From Candidatus Poribacteria bacterium (GTDB taxonomy: Bacteria; Poribacteria; WGA-4E; WGA-3G): DNA of 36,230 bases. Positions 8,475-16,859 of this stretch are shown one piece after another. The notes under the pieces were generated by a model. It ran no database searches. It was given only the letters and a program-made list of their open reading frames with translations, and had not been told where the DNA came from. The stretch is from assembly GCA_022825665.1 (NCBI GenBank), contig JAJDWI010000064.1:1-36230 (forward strand), read 5' to 3'. The translations under genes were made by a program, and so were the position numbers. Positions within the stretch are counted from its first letter, which is position 1; every line of letters begins with the position of its first letter.

Positions 8475-9449
8475 CTACTGGAAAGATACACCCAATTTCA
8501 CACTTCTTTCAGGATGATTATCCATCTCTATGTATGCCTCAACCGAATCTTCAAACGGAACAACAGGATCGACAATGCCTTCGCAGTCAAATTTACCTTC
8601 AGAGAGCCATTTCCAGCATGAATTTCTGATACGTCCAAAATTCCAGCGTGGGTGGTCTCTGTTAGGGTCACTGTTTGCACGGGCAAATATTAGGTTTGGA
8701 ATGTTGAAATGGGCAACTGCACCAAGATCAAGTCCACCGGTACATTCCTTTGCCCAACCTGAGACAACAACCGTACCTTCATACGCAACACTACGAATGG
8801 CATCGTCAAGTGCGTTGTAGTTCGCACTCGTTTCGACTGCAACATCAAGCCCTAATCCGCCTGTGGCTTCTTTTAGCACTTCACCAACATTGCATGCCGT
8901 AGGATCTAAGACAAGGTCTGCACCTGTATTCTCTGCGACCGCACGTCTTCTTTCAATCGGATCAACACATGCGATGAATTCCGCTCCAGCAGCCTTCGCG
9001 TACTGTTGTGTCATCAATCCGATTGCACCGAGTCCGAAAACAGCAACACGATCACCTACTCGTACCTGACCATCACGGATTGCAGATAATGCAAAGTGTG
9101 CAGGGTCATAACAGACAGCATCTTTCCAGGTCATTTTATCTGTCATCTTTAGCACGCCTCTTGAGTTCCATGTATGAGTTTCCTTCAGGTGTCCATGTCC
9201 AGCAACAAGTTCCCCAATTTCGCAGTTATCAACATCTTCCCCAATTTCTATGATCTTGCCAACGCACATATTGCCGAGACCATGTGGAAAACCTGCACCT
9301 CTGAGACCATAATACATTGTCATTTCAGTACCGCGTTTAGGTGCGCCAAATTCGACTTTGACTCGAACGCTATCGTTTGGAACGGGACCATCTTCATATT
9401 CCCTTAATACAGGTTGTCGTGGCGCAACTGCTACTAATTCTTTTGGCAT
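8475..9449 (-). CDS. Zinc-type alcohol dehydrogenase-like (MDR superfamily) oxidoreductase
   Basis: A 324-residue medium-chain dehydrogenase/reductase. The N-terminal GroES-like part (about 25-125) is followed by a Rossmann domain with GLGAIG and the acidic end of beta-2 in ACVDPIERRR, suggesting NAD(H). The usual catalytic zinc residues are not obvious: the block that normally has Cys-His reads FGAPKRGTEM, and the GHE block is absent. It may therefore be a zinc-independent MDR. The start has AAAGGAG six bases upstream and lies 47 nt after the PHP hydrolase gene, a gap occupied by a dispersed repeat. Together with the Gfo/Idh gene it forms a likely catabolic operon. Substrate unknown. Confidence 0.85.
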   Translation of the reverse strand: MPKELVAVAPRQPVLREYEDGPVPNDSVRVKVEFGAPKRGTEMTMYYGLRGAGFPHGLGNMCVGKIIEIGEDVDNCEIGELVAGHGHLKETHTWNSRGVLKMTDKMTWKDAVCYDPAHFALSAIRDGQVRVGDRVAVFGLGAIGLMTQQYAKAAGAEFIACVDPIERRRAVAENTGADLVLDPTACNVGEVLKEATGGLGLDVAVETSANYNALDDAIRSVAYEGTVVVSGWAKECTGGLDLGAVAHFNIPNLIFARANSDPNRDHPRWNFGRIRNSCWKWLSEGKFDCEGIVDPVVPFEDSVEAYIEMDNHPERSVKLGVSFQ

Positions 9450-9470
9450 CTTTTCTCCTTTGATATGTTA

Positions 9471-9496
9471 ACGGCACACGGAGTGTGCCTACTACC
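9471..9496. repeat. Dispersed repeat inside an operon
   Basis: ACGGCACACGGAGTGTGCC followed by TACTACC is the same 26-base sequence as 315-340. It sits between the stop codon of the PHP gene and the Shine-Dalgarno of the MDR gene. On its own it can form a short CGGCACAC/GTGTGCC hairpin. Confidence 0.8.
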
Positions 9497-11992
9497 TTAA
9501 TGTGGAATCCCTAATTTATGCATCCGTTTGTGTATTGCATCTCGTGCTTCTTGAAATGGACGAGACAGGTATTCCAAGTGATTATCCTCACCATGATGAT
9601 GTGTCGTTGAACCGGGTTCATAATGACGTGCTGATCGCTGTATATAGGACAACCCACCTTCAATCAATGTTAACATATAGTTTGCTGTTTCTGGATCAAA
9701 CATCCACCATTCTCCACCAACTGCGATATAGACTGGTGAGGTATGGGCAATAATACCTCGTCTCCAACCATCATGGTGAGGAACTGCTTGTGCATAGTTT
9801 GGTCCACCACAACGTGCAGCAATCCAAGAATGTTTGTCTATTTTTAGATTCGCTTTGAGACTTAATTTGTGAGAACCGTTGTTTTCCTCAGTTGATGCAA
9901 CAACTTCCCCTGCCTGAACAATCTGCAGTGTATGGATTGGGAAAATTGAGTCAGCGGATGCTTCAACTTCAACTGTGCCGCCATTACCGGGTAGGTTTAT
10001 AGTACTTCCAATTGGTTGTCCATCAACAGTAAGTCGAATGATCGGACCACCACTGAGGAATGTATTACCAGCACTCATATATTTGCACCAATTGTCATAG
10101 TTGAACTCCTCGTTATCAGGAATGTTAACATACGTGCGATAGACACCCACAGGAACATCTGCCGTCATCTTATCTGTACCACCAACAAGCGGTAACTTAT
10201 AACCACAATTGAGATAACGGTAGTATTCAATATGCCCATACATCGCATTGGTAAGGTATTCAACTGCATCAACTCGTTCTGTGGCGATCAAAGTTGCAGG
10301 TTCACAATTCGGATTAGGGATGTGCGGCAGCACAACAGTTCCTCCCTGTGCATGACATGCATCTGCCCAATGAGATAATGTTACCTCAAGGTTACCACCT
10401 AATTCTGCTTCACCAGGTCCATCCGAACACCAAGGGGAAACTTGTTCCTTCAACCCGAGTAATGTGAGATGACCGAGAACATGCTGTCTATTTTCTTGTG
10501 TGGCATAAACGATACTCTTTCCATCAGCAGAAACCGTCGGTCTGCCGATAAATTCCTCTGTGTTCGTAAAGAGGTGCCCCCATTGGGATAGGAGAAGGTT
10601 AACAACGCCAAGGTCTTCACCCTGTGCTTCGGTATGTGCCCCTTGTGTAGAGAGGAAATGGACATGAGTATCACCGCTGAAATAGCGTTCAGTGGTCATA
10701 TCGCACCACCTTTTGATTCGTAGCGTTAACTCACGTTGACCGGGTTTTATGTTTACAGTAGTTCGTAATGGGGTATATTCAAAACCACGAGCAACATCAA
10801 CGATAACATCTCCGCGGGGTAGCCATCCTTGACAAGTGCCATCAATGTAAGCATAACTTATCTGTCCCAACCGTACATCTCCACCGATATCAATGTGCCA
10901 TGTTCCCATGTTTGAATTGACATGTGCATGATGTCCATGCGGAGCATAAGGCACACCGTGCGGTGAACGGAAATGAATACGACATGGTACTGGTTTATTT
11001 GTGTCTTCGTCAATCACGGTGGTATGCACCCAGTTTCTACCTGAGTCAATGACTTCTACTTTGACACGCTCATTCGGTTGAACAACTCCCTTTTGTTGGA
11101 GTTCACCCCAGTTAACTTCCCCAAGCGTTTCACCTTGATTTTTGACTTCAACAGTTGCTGAGGGAGTAGCGGATATTTCCGTGTAGGCAGGGCTGCTTTT
11201 GTTGTTTTGATATTCTCCCCAACCCTTGAAATCATCAGCAATAAACGCGTCGGGTGAGTTTTCTGGCAATGGATAGGGATAGGTCGCAGTGCCTCGGTCA
11301 ACATTAACCTCCATGTCAAAAGGTTTGTCAGCATCTTCTGCTTGTGGAAGTGTAATTTTAACTTCACGGTTAGGGTGTCGTGGAATTGGGTCTTCGTCAA
11401 GATAACCGAGTGTGACAGCTGCTACAATAAAACGTCGTTCCTGTGGTTGTATTTCGATAGAAGTTATCTCAACATCGGTATTCGGATTTTTCCATATATA
11501 TAGGTAATAGTTGCGTGGCACACACTGCAAGGCTTCTGTCTGACGATTCCCAGCAGCACCCCACGGTCCCTGGTGACGTGCATGTAAGCCTTCTTTTGTA
11601 TCGGGTATTGCAATGAAGGTCTGTTGTCCCCATCCTTGTGGCACGCTGCCAATCTCAAACCGTTCACGAATTGGTATGTTGACCGTTTCCCCGTTTGTGT
11701 AGTTGAAAACATAGTTCGCAATAAGTTTCCCAATCAGTTCACCTTCATGGATACGCGACTCAAGCAACCGATGTGCAACGATGATACGTTTTGGGTTGGA
11801 ATTAATGGGAATTTGAATAGGGTCTGTATTAACACCTTCCCCGAATCCCAAAAAGCAATTCTCACCTTCGGATATGTTGAAGGGAAGTCCGTGAAATGTT
11901 TGCTGTCCTGTGTTGACCGTAACATTTTCACCGATAATATCTGTTCCTGCATTACATAATTCAGTTAGAGAAATAGGTTGATAGTCTTGCAT
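9497..11992 (-). CDS. CehA/McbA-type PHP-domain metallohydrolase
   Basis: An 831-residue protein. The C-terminal part begins with GDTHVHF (H443 and H445), the first metal-binding block of PHP phosphoesterase/CehA-McbA proteins, and continues with LPHIPNP (H557) and GGTDKM (D607) as further candidate ligands. About 430 residues of beta-rich sequence precede it, including a carboxypeptidase-regulatory-like stretch (about 325-425, DEDTNKPVPCRIHF... to ...LTLRIKRW). No signal peptide is seen, so it is probably cytoplasmic or exported by an unrecognised route. CehA/McbA proteins hydrolyse carbamate, ester or amide bonds; specificity cannot be read from sequence. It lies 45 nt after the Gfo/Idh gene, with AAGGA upstream of the start. 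Confidence 0.8.
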   Translation of the reverse strand: MQDYQPISLTELCNAGTDIIGENVTVNTGQQTFHGLPFNISEGENCFLGFGEGVNTDPIQIPINSNPKRIIVAHRLLESRIHEGELIGKLIANYVFNYTNGETVNIPIRERFEIGSVPQGWGQQTFIAIPDTKEGLHARHQGPWGAAGNRQTEALQCVPRNYYLYIWKNPNTDVEITSIEIQPQERRFIVAAVTLGYLDEDPIPRHPNREVKITLPQAEDADKPFDMEVNVDRGTATYPYPLPENSPDAFIADDFKGWGEYQNNKSSPAYTEISATPSATVEVKNQGETLGEVNWGELQQKGVVQPNERVKVEVIDSGRNWVHTTVIDEDTNKPVPCRIHFRSPHGVPYAPHGHHAHVNSNMGTWHIDIGGDVRLGQISYAYIDGTCQGWLPRGDVIVDVARGFEYTPLRTTVNIKPGQRELTLRIKRWCDMTTERYFSGDTHVHFLSTQGAHTEAQGEDLGVVNLLLSQWGHLFTNTEEFIGRPTVSADGKSIVYATQENRQHVLGHLTLLGLKEQVSPWCSDGPGEAELGGNLEVTLSHWADACHAQGGTVVLPHIPNPNCEPATLIATERVDAVEYLTNAMYGHIEYYRYLNCGYKLPLVGGTDKMTADVPVGVYRTYVNIPDNEEFNYDNWCKYMSAGNTFLSGGPIIRLTVDGQPIGSTINLPGNGGTVEVEASADSIFPIHTLQIVQAGEVVASTEENNGSHKLSLKANLKIDKHSWIAARCGGPNYAQAVPHHDGWRRGIIAHTSPVYIAVGGEWWMFDPETANYMLTLIEGGLSYIQRSARHYEPGSTTHHHGEDNHLEYLSRPFQEARDAIHKRMHKLGIPH

Positions 11993-12037
11993 ACTTTTCC
12001 TTACAACGATTGGGTGTTCGCTATTATATATTAAAAG

Positions 12038-13033
12038 TTACAGAGGAAATTCTATCGCCTTCCCCTGTTCAGAGGACATATAGAACGCCTGCATCAATTC
12101 CGTCAGATTACGTCCATCTTGGATAGTGATTGTCATCGGTTCATCGCGAAGGATTGCATTGATCCACTGCTGTAGTGGTGGTGGCGGTGCTGCTGGTGCA
12201 TCAGCGATATATTTTTCTTTTTCCTCATCAGAGAGTTTACGCGTTTGGAAATGCATCTCACCGTGTCCTGCTGCATAAGAGCCTTCCGTGCCGTAAATCT
12301 CAAGCATATTCGGACCAGATCGGTGTGTCCATGCAACGTCAATTACACCGAGTGCCTTGTTTGCAAATTCCACAACAGAAACGCTGTTATCATCAATCGG
12401 GAAGTTACCTGTGAAGTTATTAATTTTTGCAATAGCACTTTTCGGTTCACCCATCAACCAACGTATGACATCAACGCGGTGACACCCTAAATCAAAAAGG
12501 GCACCACCTCCTGCACGCACCGGATCTGCAAACCAAGCACTTGTGCCACTAAACCACGAATCAAGTGCAGCGGAGTGTGCAATCCGTCCTCTACCAAACG
12601 TTATATCACCGAGCAGACCATCATCTATCGCCTTTTTCGCAAACAGAATCTCAGAATTGGCTCGTGAAGGTAGGGAAATCATGAACTTTATACCCGCTTT
12701 TTCAACTGCATCAATAATCGGATCACATTCTGCGACGGTGATAGCAAGTGCTTTTTCAGTGAAGATATGTTTTCCTGCTTCAGCAGCAGCGATCATCACA
12801 CGCGGATGGTCAGAGGTAACAGCATCCACTGCAACTGCATCTACATCGTCGCGGCTTAACATATCGTCAAGGTCGGTGTAGAAAGGAACATCATATTGTT
12901 CTGCAGCGGATTTTCCGCCATATTCTTCCTCATCCCATACAGCGACAAGTTCGGTTTCGGGGTTTTCGTGAATTTGTCTTGCATATCCACCTGCGTGAAC
13001 ATGTGCCATACTAATTTTTCCAACTCTAATCAT
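12038..13033 (-). CDS. Gfo/Idh/MocA-family oxidoreductase with altered cofactor motifs
   Basis: A 331-residue protein and first gene of the operon leading into the PHP hydrolase and the MDR dehydrogenase. Gfo/Idh/MocA enzymes oxidise or reduce sugars and cyclitols with NAD(P). The C-terminal domain is recognisable from GGGALFDLGCHRVDVIRWLMG, whose Asp and His correspond to the catalytic pair usually seen as D-x-x-x-H. The N-terminus departs from the family: instead of GxGxxG it reads VGKISMAHVHAGGYA, and the EKP motif is E-K-A (HIFTEKALAI). The Lys used in catalysis remains. AAGGAG lies seven bases before the ATG. Confidence 0.85.
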   Translation of the reverse strand: MIRVGKISMAHVHAGGYARQIHENPETELVAVWDEEEYGGKSAAEQYDVPFYTDLDDMLSRDDVDAVAVDAVTSDHPRVMIAAAEAGKHIFTEKALAITVAECDPIIDAVEKAGIKFMISLPSRANSEILFAKKAIDDGLLGDITFGRGRIAHSAALDSWFSGTSAWFADPVRAGGGALFDLGCHRVDVIRWLMGEPKSAIAKINNFTGNFPIDDNSVSVVEFANKALGVIDVAWTHRSGPNMLEIYGTEGSYAAGHGEMHFQTRKLSDEEKEKYIADAPAAPPPPLQQWINAILRDEPMTITIQDGRNLTELMQAFYMSSEQGKAIEFPL

Positions 13034-13089
13034 TTAATTCTCCTTTTTAACTTGACTGAATAATCAAAACAAAAGTGGTGTCCTCAACA

Positions 13090-13221
13090 TCATTTTATCA
13101 TTGTGATATTCTGAGTTGCTTTAAAGGCATCAAATATTTGATCGACCACCTCAACGTACGAGGCAATACGTTCAGATGCTTCTACTATATCTTGGGGATA
13201 TAAACTATAGATTCGTGACAT
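13090..13221 (-). pseudogene. Truncated HEPN (DUF86/HepT-like) partner of the MNT gene
   Basis: A 43-codon ORF starting at ATG 13221, overlapping the last 17 bases of the nucleotidyltransferase gene in another frame, the usual arrangement of MNT-HEPN pairs. The product begins MSRIYSLYPQDIVEASERIA and ends in TQNITMIK before a TGA. The start matches the first helix of DUF86/HepT proteins (MSR...Y..DI.EA...I..Y). A normal member has about 110-140 residues and its RNase motif (R-x4-6-H) in the C-terminal half, which is absent here. No continuation in another frame is seen before the Gfo/Idh gene. I read it as a decayed partner; a functional mini-protein is possible. Confidence 0.5.
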
Positions 13222-13516
13222 ATTCTATTTCTTTTTCGATATAAGGCTTTAGACGTTGTTTGATAGAGGTAGCAGTAACCAAATCAACGTTCTTCTTAAA
13301 CAGTTCTTTGAGAAAAAGAGCTAACCCCATATAGTCGCGAAGGGTCAATCTTTCGAGTTCAACGATAAAATCAATGTCGCTTCTGGCAGTTGCTGTCCCT
13401 CGCACGTAAGATCCGAACAAACCGATCCGTTTGACACCATATTTTCGTAAAGTTTCTCGATTGTCTATTAGACTCTGTTTAATAAGTTTTTTGCTGAGAA
13501 TTGTTTGATCTTCCAT
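13205..13516 (-). CDS. Minimal nucleotidyltransferase (MNT/MntA-type)
   Basis: A small nucleotidyltransferase of about 103 residues with the core GLFGSYVRGTATARSDIDFIVEL, giving the polymerase-beta-like GS-x(8-10)-D-x-D motif with both acidic residues. The frame is open further upstream to an ATG at 13549, but the ATG at 13516 has AGAGGA six bases before it and begins the conserved part, so I use that start. In MNT-HEPN systems the nucleotidyltransferase adenylylates and neutralises the HEPN RNase toxin. The overlapping HEPN-like ORF here is truncated, so the antitoxin may be an orphan. Confidence 0.8.
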   Translation of the reverse strand: MEDQTILSKKLIKQSLIDNRETLRKYGVKRIGLFGSYVRGTATARSDIDFIVELERLTLRDYMGLALFLKELFKKNVDLVTATSIKQRLKPYIEKEIEYVTNL

Positions 13517-13641
13517 CTTAAATCCTCTGGTAAGATATCTGCAACACACCTAAAAAATCTATCTAATGCCAGATTAACTTGATTCAAATCTATCAGTAGA
13601 ATACGCGTATAGTATTCTGCATCTTCCGCGCTGAAACTTCG
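13468..13641 (-). pseudogene. Possible remnant of a small helical protein upstream of MNT
   Basis: A frame without stops but also without an ATG, bounded by TAA codons. Its middle part reads AEDAEYYTRILLIDLNQVN then LALDRFFRCVADILPEDLRW, which looks like real amphipathic helical protein rather than random sequence. The last third overlaps the nucleotidyltransferase in another frame. It may be the 3' end of an older gene truncated at its 5' side. I do not recognise the family and it may be spurious. Confidence 0.25.
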
Positions 13642-13672
13642 TTACTACAAGTGCAATATCGCGATTGTACAC

Positions 13673-14446
13673 TTACCGAATACTCCCAACAGATGATCGT
13701 GTGGCAAAATGATTCAATCCACGAAGAACCAATTGGACATTGGTATGCCGATTTCCAGACTCAATTTGGTCATCACCAGCATGCATTTGTACAAGAACAC
13801 TCTTTCTCGTCTTATTCGAACGGTTCGGCATTGAACCATGCAATGTGAAGTAGCTAAAGAAAAGAACATCCCCCGGTTCCGCTTCTAATACAGTAGCCTT
13901 CTCAATCGGGTATTTTTCCGTTATCTCTTCGTTATCACCACGTCCCATCATACCGCCTGTTCTTCCAAGTTCCTTGTGCGAACCAGGATAAACACGAACA
14001 CATCCCATCTCATCTGTAGCATCAGATACATAGATAATAGCGGCTATCATCGAATCTTTGACAGAAGGAAAATACTGCCAATCCTGATGCATCGGAAAGG
14101 GTGAACCTTTCTCAGGTGGTTTGCAGAAAAGTTTAGAATGATGTAGCATAATATCCGGTCCAAGGATAGCTTCTGCTACATCAAGAAATTTGTCCTGCTG
14201 AAATGCCTTGAGCCACACACCTGAAAAACTCTGTATATTATGCGTATGAATGATAACAGATTCTCCGCCATCAAGCGCATCCATCAACCTACCTCCCCAA
14301 CGAGCGTTGACGTTCTCATCACTTTTGAGCAACTGGTCTACTACACGGTCAAAGTCGTGTTCCATCAACTTCACCTCATCAGGTGAATAAATGCCTTTCC
14401 CAAAATAGTATCCATTTTCATGAAAGAATTTACTGATGTCTGCCAT
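13673..14446 (-). CDS. PhyH-family Fe(II)/2-oxoglutarate dioxygenase
   Basis: With the start at 14446 the product has 257 residues. The iron triad is visible as H120-Q-D122 (MHQDWQ) and H203 (FTLHGS), with R214 as candidate 2-oxoglutarate-binding Arg. This is a complete phytanoyl-CoA-dioxygenase-like fold that would hydroxylate an unknown substrate using O2 and 2-oxoglutarate. The frame continues 13 codons further upstream inside the ABC gene, but the ATG at 14446 shares its A with the ABC stop (TAATG), a typical translational coupling site, so I prefer it. The gene is the last of a Gfo/Idh - ABC ATPase - PhyH run. Confidence 0.85.
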   Translation of the reverse strand: MADISKFFHENGYYFGKGIYSPDEVKLMEHDFDRVVDQLLKSDENVNARWGGRLMDALDGGESVIIHTHNIQSFSGVWLKAFQQDKFLDVAEAILGPDIMLHHSKLFCKPPEKGSPFPMHQDWQYFPSVKDSMIAAIIYVSDATDEMGCVRVYPGSHKELGRTGGMMGRGDNEEITEKYPIEKATVLEAEPGDVLFFSYFTLHGSMPNRSNKTRKSVLVQMHAGDDQIESGNRHTNVQLVLRGLNHFATRSSVGSIR

Positions 14447-15216
14447 TACGATCTTGTAACCTCCAAATAGAGTTCTATCAGCCAATGCGGATGAATATCT
14501 TCTGAATAATCTTCTGTATTTTCGTGCTGCAGGTTTGTGTATGAATCGAAAACAACGAATGTCCCTTCATTGAGTATACCGAGAAGATATGTATTTTGCA
14601 TAGTTGTAGAACTATTATCACAGAGTTGTAGTACATCTTCAAGACGATTCGTTGCGATTACAATAGTTTTTCCCATTGACTTGAGTTCATTGAGCAATTC
14701 TACCATCTCAATTTGACCACGTGGGTCAAGTGGGACTAACGGTTCATCAAGCAACCACAACTGTGGATCATGAAGGAATGTCTTAGCAAATAGTATACGT
14801 TGTCGTTCTCCTGTAGACAAAGTACCCATTCTTATATCACGTAGGTGTTGTATGTCCATCAATTCAAGAACAGAATCAATTGATGCTGCACGATCCTGTT
14901 TATCCAATTTGTATGCAGCAGCGAAAAAATTGAGATAATCAATAACAGATGACTCAGGATATCCTTCAAAAGCAACCGGTATATATCCGATGTGTGGACG
15001 CACATGATTTAAGTTAGAAAAAGCATCTACACCTGAAATAGAGACAGTGCCCGATGTCGGTTCAACTAAGGTTGCCAAAATATTAAGCAGGAGAGTTTTT
15101 CCTACACCGTTTTTTCCAAGAAGAACAAGAGATTCGCCAGCTGCCACTTGAAAAGAAAGTTCTGTAAGAAAGGGCTTCTTGTCAATTGATTTACACAGAT
15201 TTTGGATATCAAGCAA
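14446..15216 (-). CDS. ABC-type ATP-binding protein with atypical switch residues
   Basis: A 256-residue ATPase domain: Walker A GKNGVGKT (34-41), signature LSTGERQR (133-140), Walker B LWLLDEP (153-159) with E158. Two conserved residues are different: the Q-loop position reads GYIPVAFEG with no Gln, and the H-loop reads IVIATNRLEDV with N190 in place of the switch His. No permease is adjacent; the only ABC-type permease nearby is the MacB-like gene at 27366, more than 12 kb away. The start codon is TTG, with GGAGA seven or so bases before it. The stop overlaps the PhyH start by one base. It could energise an unlinked transporter or act in a non-transport role. Confidence 0.85.
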   Translation of the reverse strand: MLDIQNLCKSIDKKPFLTELSFQVAAGESLVLLGKNGVGKTLLLNILATLVEPTSGTVSISGVDAFSNLNHVRPHIGYIPVAFEGYPESSVIDYLNFFAAAYKLDKQDRAASIDSVLELMDIQHLRDIRMGTLSTGERQRILFAKTFLHDPQLWLLDEPLVPLDPRGQIEMVELLNELKSMGKTIVIATNRLEDVLQLCDNSSTTMQNTYLLGILNEGTFVVFDSYTNLQHENTEDYSEDIHPHWLIELYLEVTRS

Positions 15217-15264
15217 TTATATTCTCCAATGTAAGATTGATCTATGTGGTATACAGATACAGTG

Positions 15265-16266
15265 TCAACTAAGATTCACTTTAACAGGTTTTCCAAGATC
15301 AGCAGATTGCCATGCAGCTTCTGTTAATTGTATAACACGTAAGCCGTTTTCAACACCAATCGGATTCTCTGTCCGTTCACCACGTATAAGTTCAATGAAA
15401 GCTACATCCTTGTTTCCACCCTTTGGTAATTCAGAGCCTTCTACCTGTTCTGGTTTGCCTCCTTTTCCTTGTTGGAATAATTCACCACCACGTAGAAAGA
15501 GCGCACCATCCTCCATCCAGATAGAAAAATCTTCCTGTACACCACCGTGTGCATGCCCAACAATACTTATATTGCACAGTGCACCGGTATCAAATTTAAT
15601 TGACATTGCAGTCAAGACATCTACCTCAATATCTAAATTATCTATCATCGCGTAAACAGTGTCTGGACTTGCTTCCAATACCCATAAGAGTATATCAATG
15701 AGATGACTACCGGAGTCATTGAGTTGCCCTCCGCCGCCGAGGAACGGGTCTTGTCGCCATTTTCCCTGCTGGTTCCGATACCAGTTTTGTGATTGATGGG
15801 CAGCGACAAAGTTAACCTTACCAAGTTCACCACTTTGGACAACTTTACGGCAGTACTGATACGTAGGACTTAAGTGCCTTTGATAGCCTATCATCAGGTG
15901 TAAACCAGTTTCCTCAACTTTTTCCATTACCTGTTTTGCATGGTCAACTGTGCAGACCATCGGTTTTTCGGTATGCACATGACAACCCGCATCAAGTGCA
16001 GACATAATATGATCAAAATGCAAACCATGCGGGGAACTAATCACAACCGCATCCGGTTTCGCGGCAGCTAACATCTCATCGTGGTCAGCATAGGTAGGAA
16101 CAGATTCGTCTAAACCAACCGTTTCTTTAAAGGCTTTCAGTGCGTTCTCACTGGGGTCTGCAAGTGCCACAATCTCTACATCTTCAACCCCTGAAACACT
16201 ACGTCCATGTCCACGAGAGTTGCCACCACATCCAATAAATCCAAATCTTAATTTCTGTTTTGCCAT
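15265..16266 (-). CDS. Gfo/Idh/MocA-family oxidoreductase
   Basis: A 333-residue NAD(P)-dependent oxidoreductase with a Rossmann N-terminus FGFIGCGGNSRGHGRS, the catalytic EKP motif in HVHTEKPMVC and the C-terminal block GGGQLNDSGSHLIDILLW, whose D and H are the usual catalytic pair. It begins a minus-strand run that continues into the ABC ATPase (48 nt gap) and the coupled PhyH gene. GAGGA precedes the ATG by seven bases. The likely role is oxidation of a sugar or inositol-like compound; the substrate cannot be deduced. Confidence 0.9.
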   Translation of the reverse strand: MAKQKLRFGFIGCGGNSRGHGRSVSGVEDVEIVALADPSENALKAFKETVGLDESVPTYADHDEMLAAAKPDAVVISSPHGLHFDHIMSALDAGCHVHTEKPMVCTVDHAKQVMEKVEETGLHLMIGYQRHLSPTYQYCRKVVQSGELGKVNFVAAHQSQNWYRNQQGKWRQDPFLGGGGQLNDSGSHLIDILLWVLEASPDTVYAMIDNLDIEVDVLTAMSIKFDTGALCNISIVGHAHGGVQEDFSIWMEDGALFLRGGELFQQGKGGKPEQVEGSELPKGGNKDVAFIELIRGERTENPIGVENGLRVIQLTEAAWQSADLGKPVKVNLS

Positions 16267-16345
16267 GTAAATTCCTCAATCGGTTCTTTTTGCTATAAAT
16301 TACCACGACCTATCACAAAAATCAAGAAATTATTTGCTTGAGTAC

Positions 16346-16703
16346 GATATGAATTCATACCCATTAGCGTCAATTTAAGGAGAAACCGCGTTCGTAGTCG
16401 CGCAATTCATCGCGCCTCGGACATTCCGTAGGGGCCGCATGCTCACATACAGTCCTGTAAACCGAAGCGAGCAAAGCAGCCTTCGACATATATGTTATCT
16501 GAACCAAGATTTCCAGGATTGGGAGTTAGTGGGTATATATTCCGTTGCCCAGGATGAAGGACTACCTTTTGCAAAGGAACATCGGCATACAATCTCTTAT
16601 CCTGAAAATCCTGTAATCTTGCAAATCCTGGTTCAGACAACAAGCAATTCAAACGGACAAGAATCACTAAATTGACGCTTATGGTGTGATATGAATTCAT
16701 ACC
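16346..16703. repeat. Composite MITE-like element with outer inverted repeats and flipped core
   Basis: Outer ends TTAGCGTCAATTTA (16364-16377) and TAAATTGACGCTTA (16668-16681) are inverted repeats matching at 13 of 14 positions. They are flanked on both sides by GATATGAATTCATACC (16346-16361 and 16688-16703), which could be a target duplication or an extra repeat layer. Inside lie the GTAGTCGCGCAATTC...GCGCCTC palindrome (16394-16418), then a TCTGAACCA.../...TGGTTCAGA fold-back element (16497-16635). The 91-base core at 16514-16604 runs in the opposite direction to the core at 36088-36178, although flanking parts on both sides run the same way. No ORF of note is inside. It fills most of the gap between divergent genes. 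Confidence 0.8.
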
Positions 16704-16859
16704 ATATTCTCTAATCGGATTTTGATGTTAAGAAAATGAACAGTATTGTCCATAATATGATATAATTTGTCTTAAATTACACAATCATTGCTAAATTATA
16801 TTGGCATACAATTTGCTAATATTATTGAAGAAGAAAAAACGAAGTAGGAGATTATGCTA

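Noticed and set aside
13090-13516. Active MNT-HEPN toxin-antitoxin system
   Set aside because: The HEPN-like ORF lacks the region that would hold the RNase motif, so activity cannot be claimed.
15179-15655. A 158-residue plus-strand ORF opposite the Gfo/Idh gene
   Set aside because: It is antisense to a well-supported coding sequence with clear family motifs; its translation is low-complexity Ser/Pro-rich and shows no motif.
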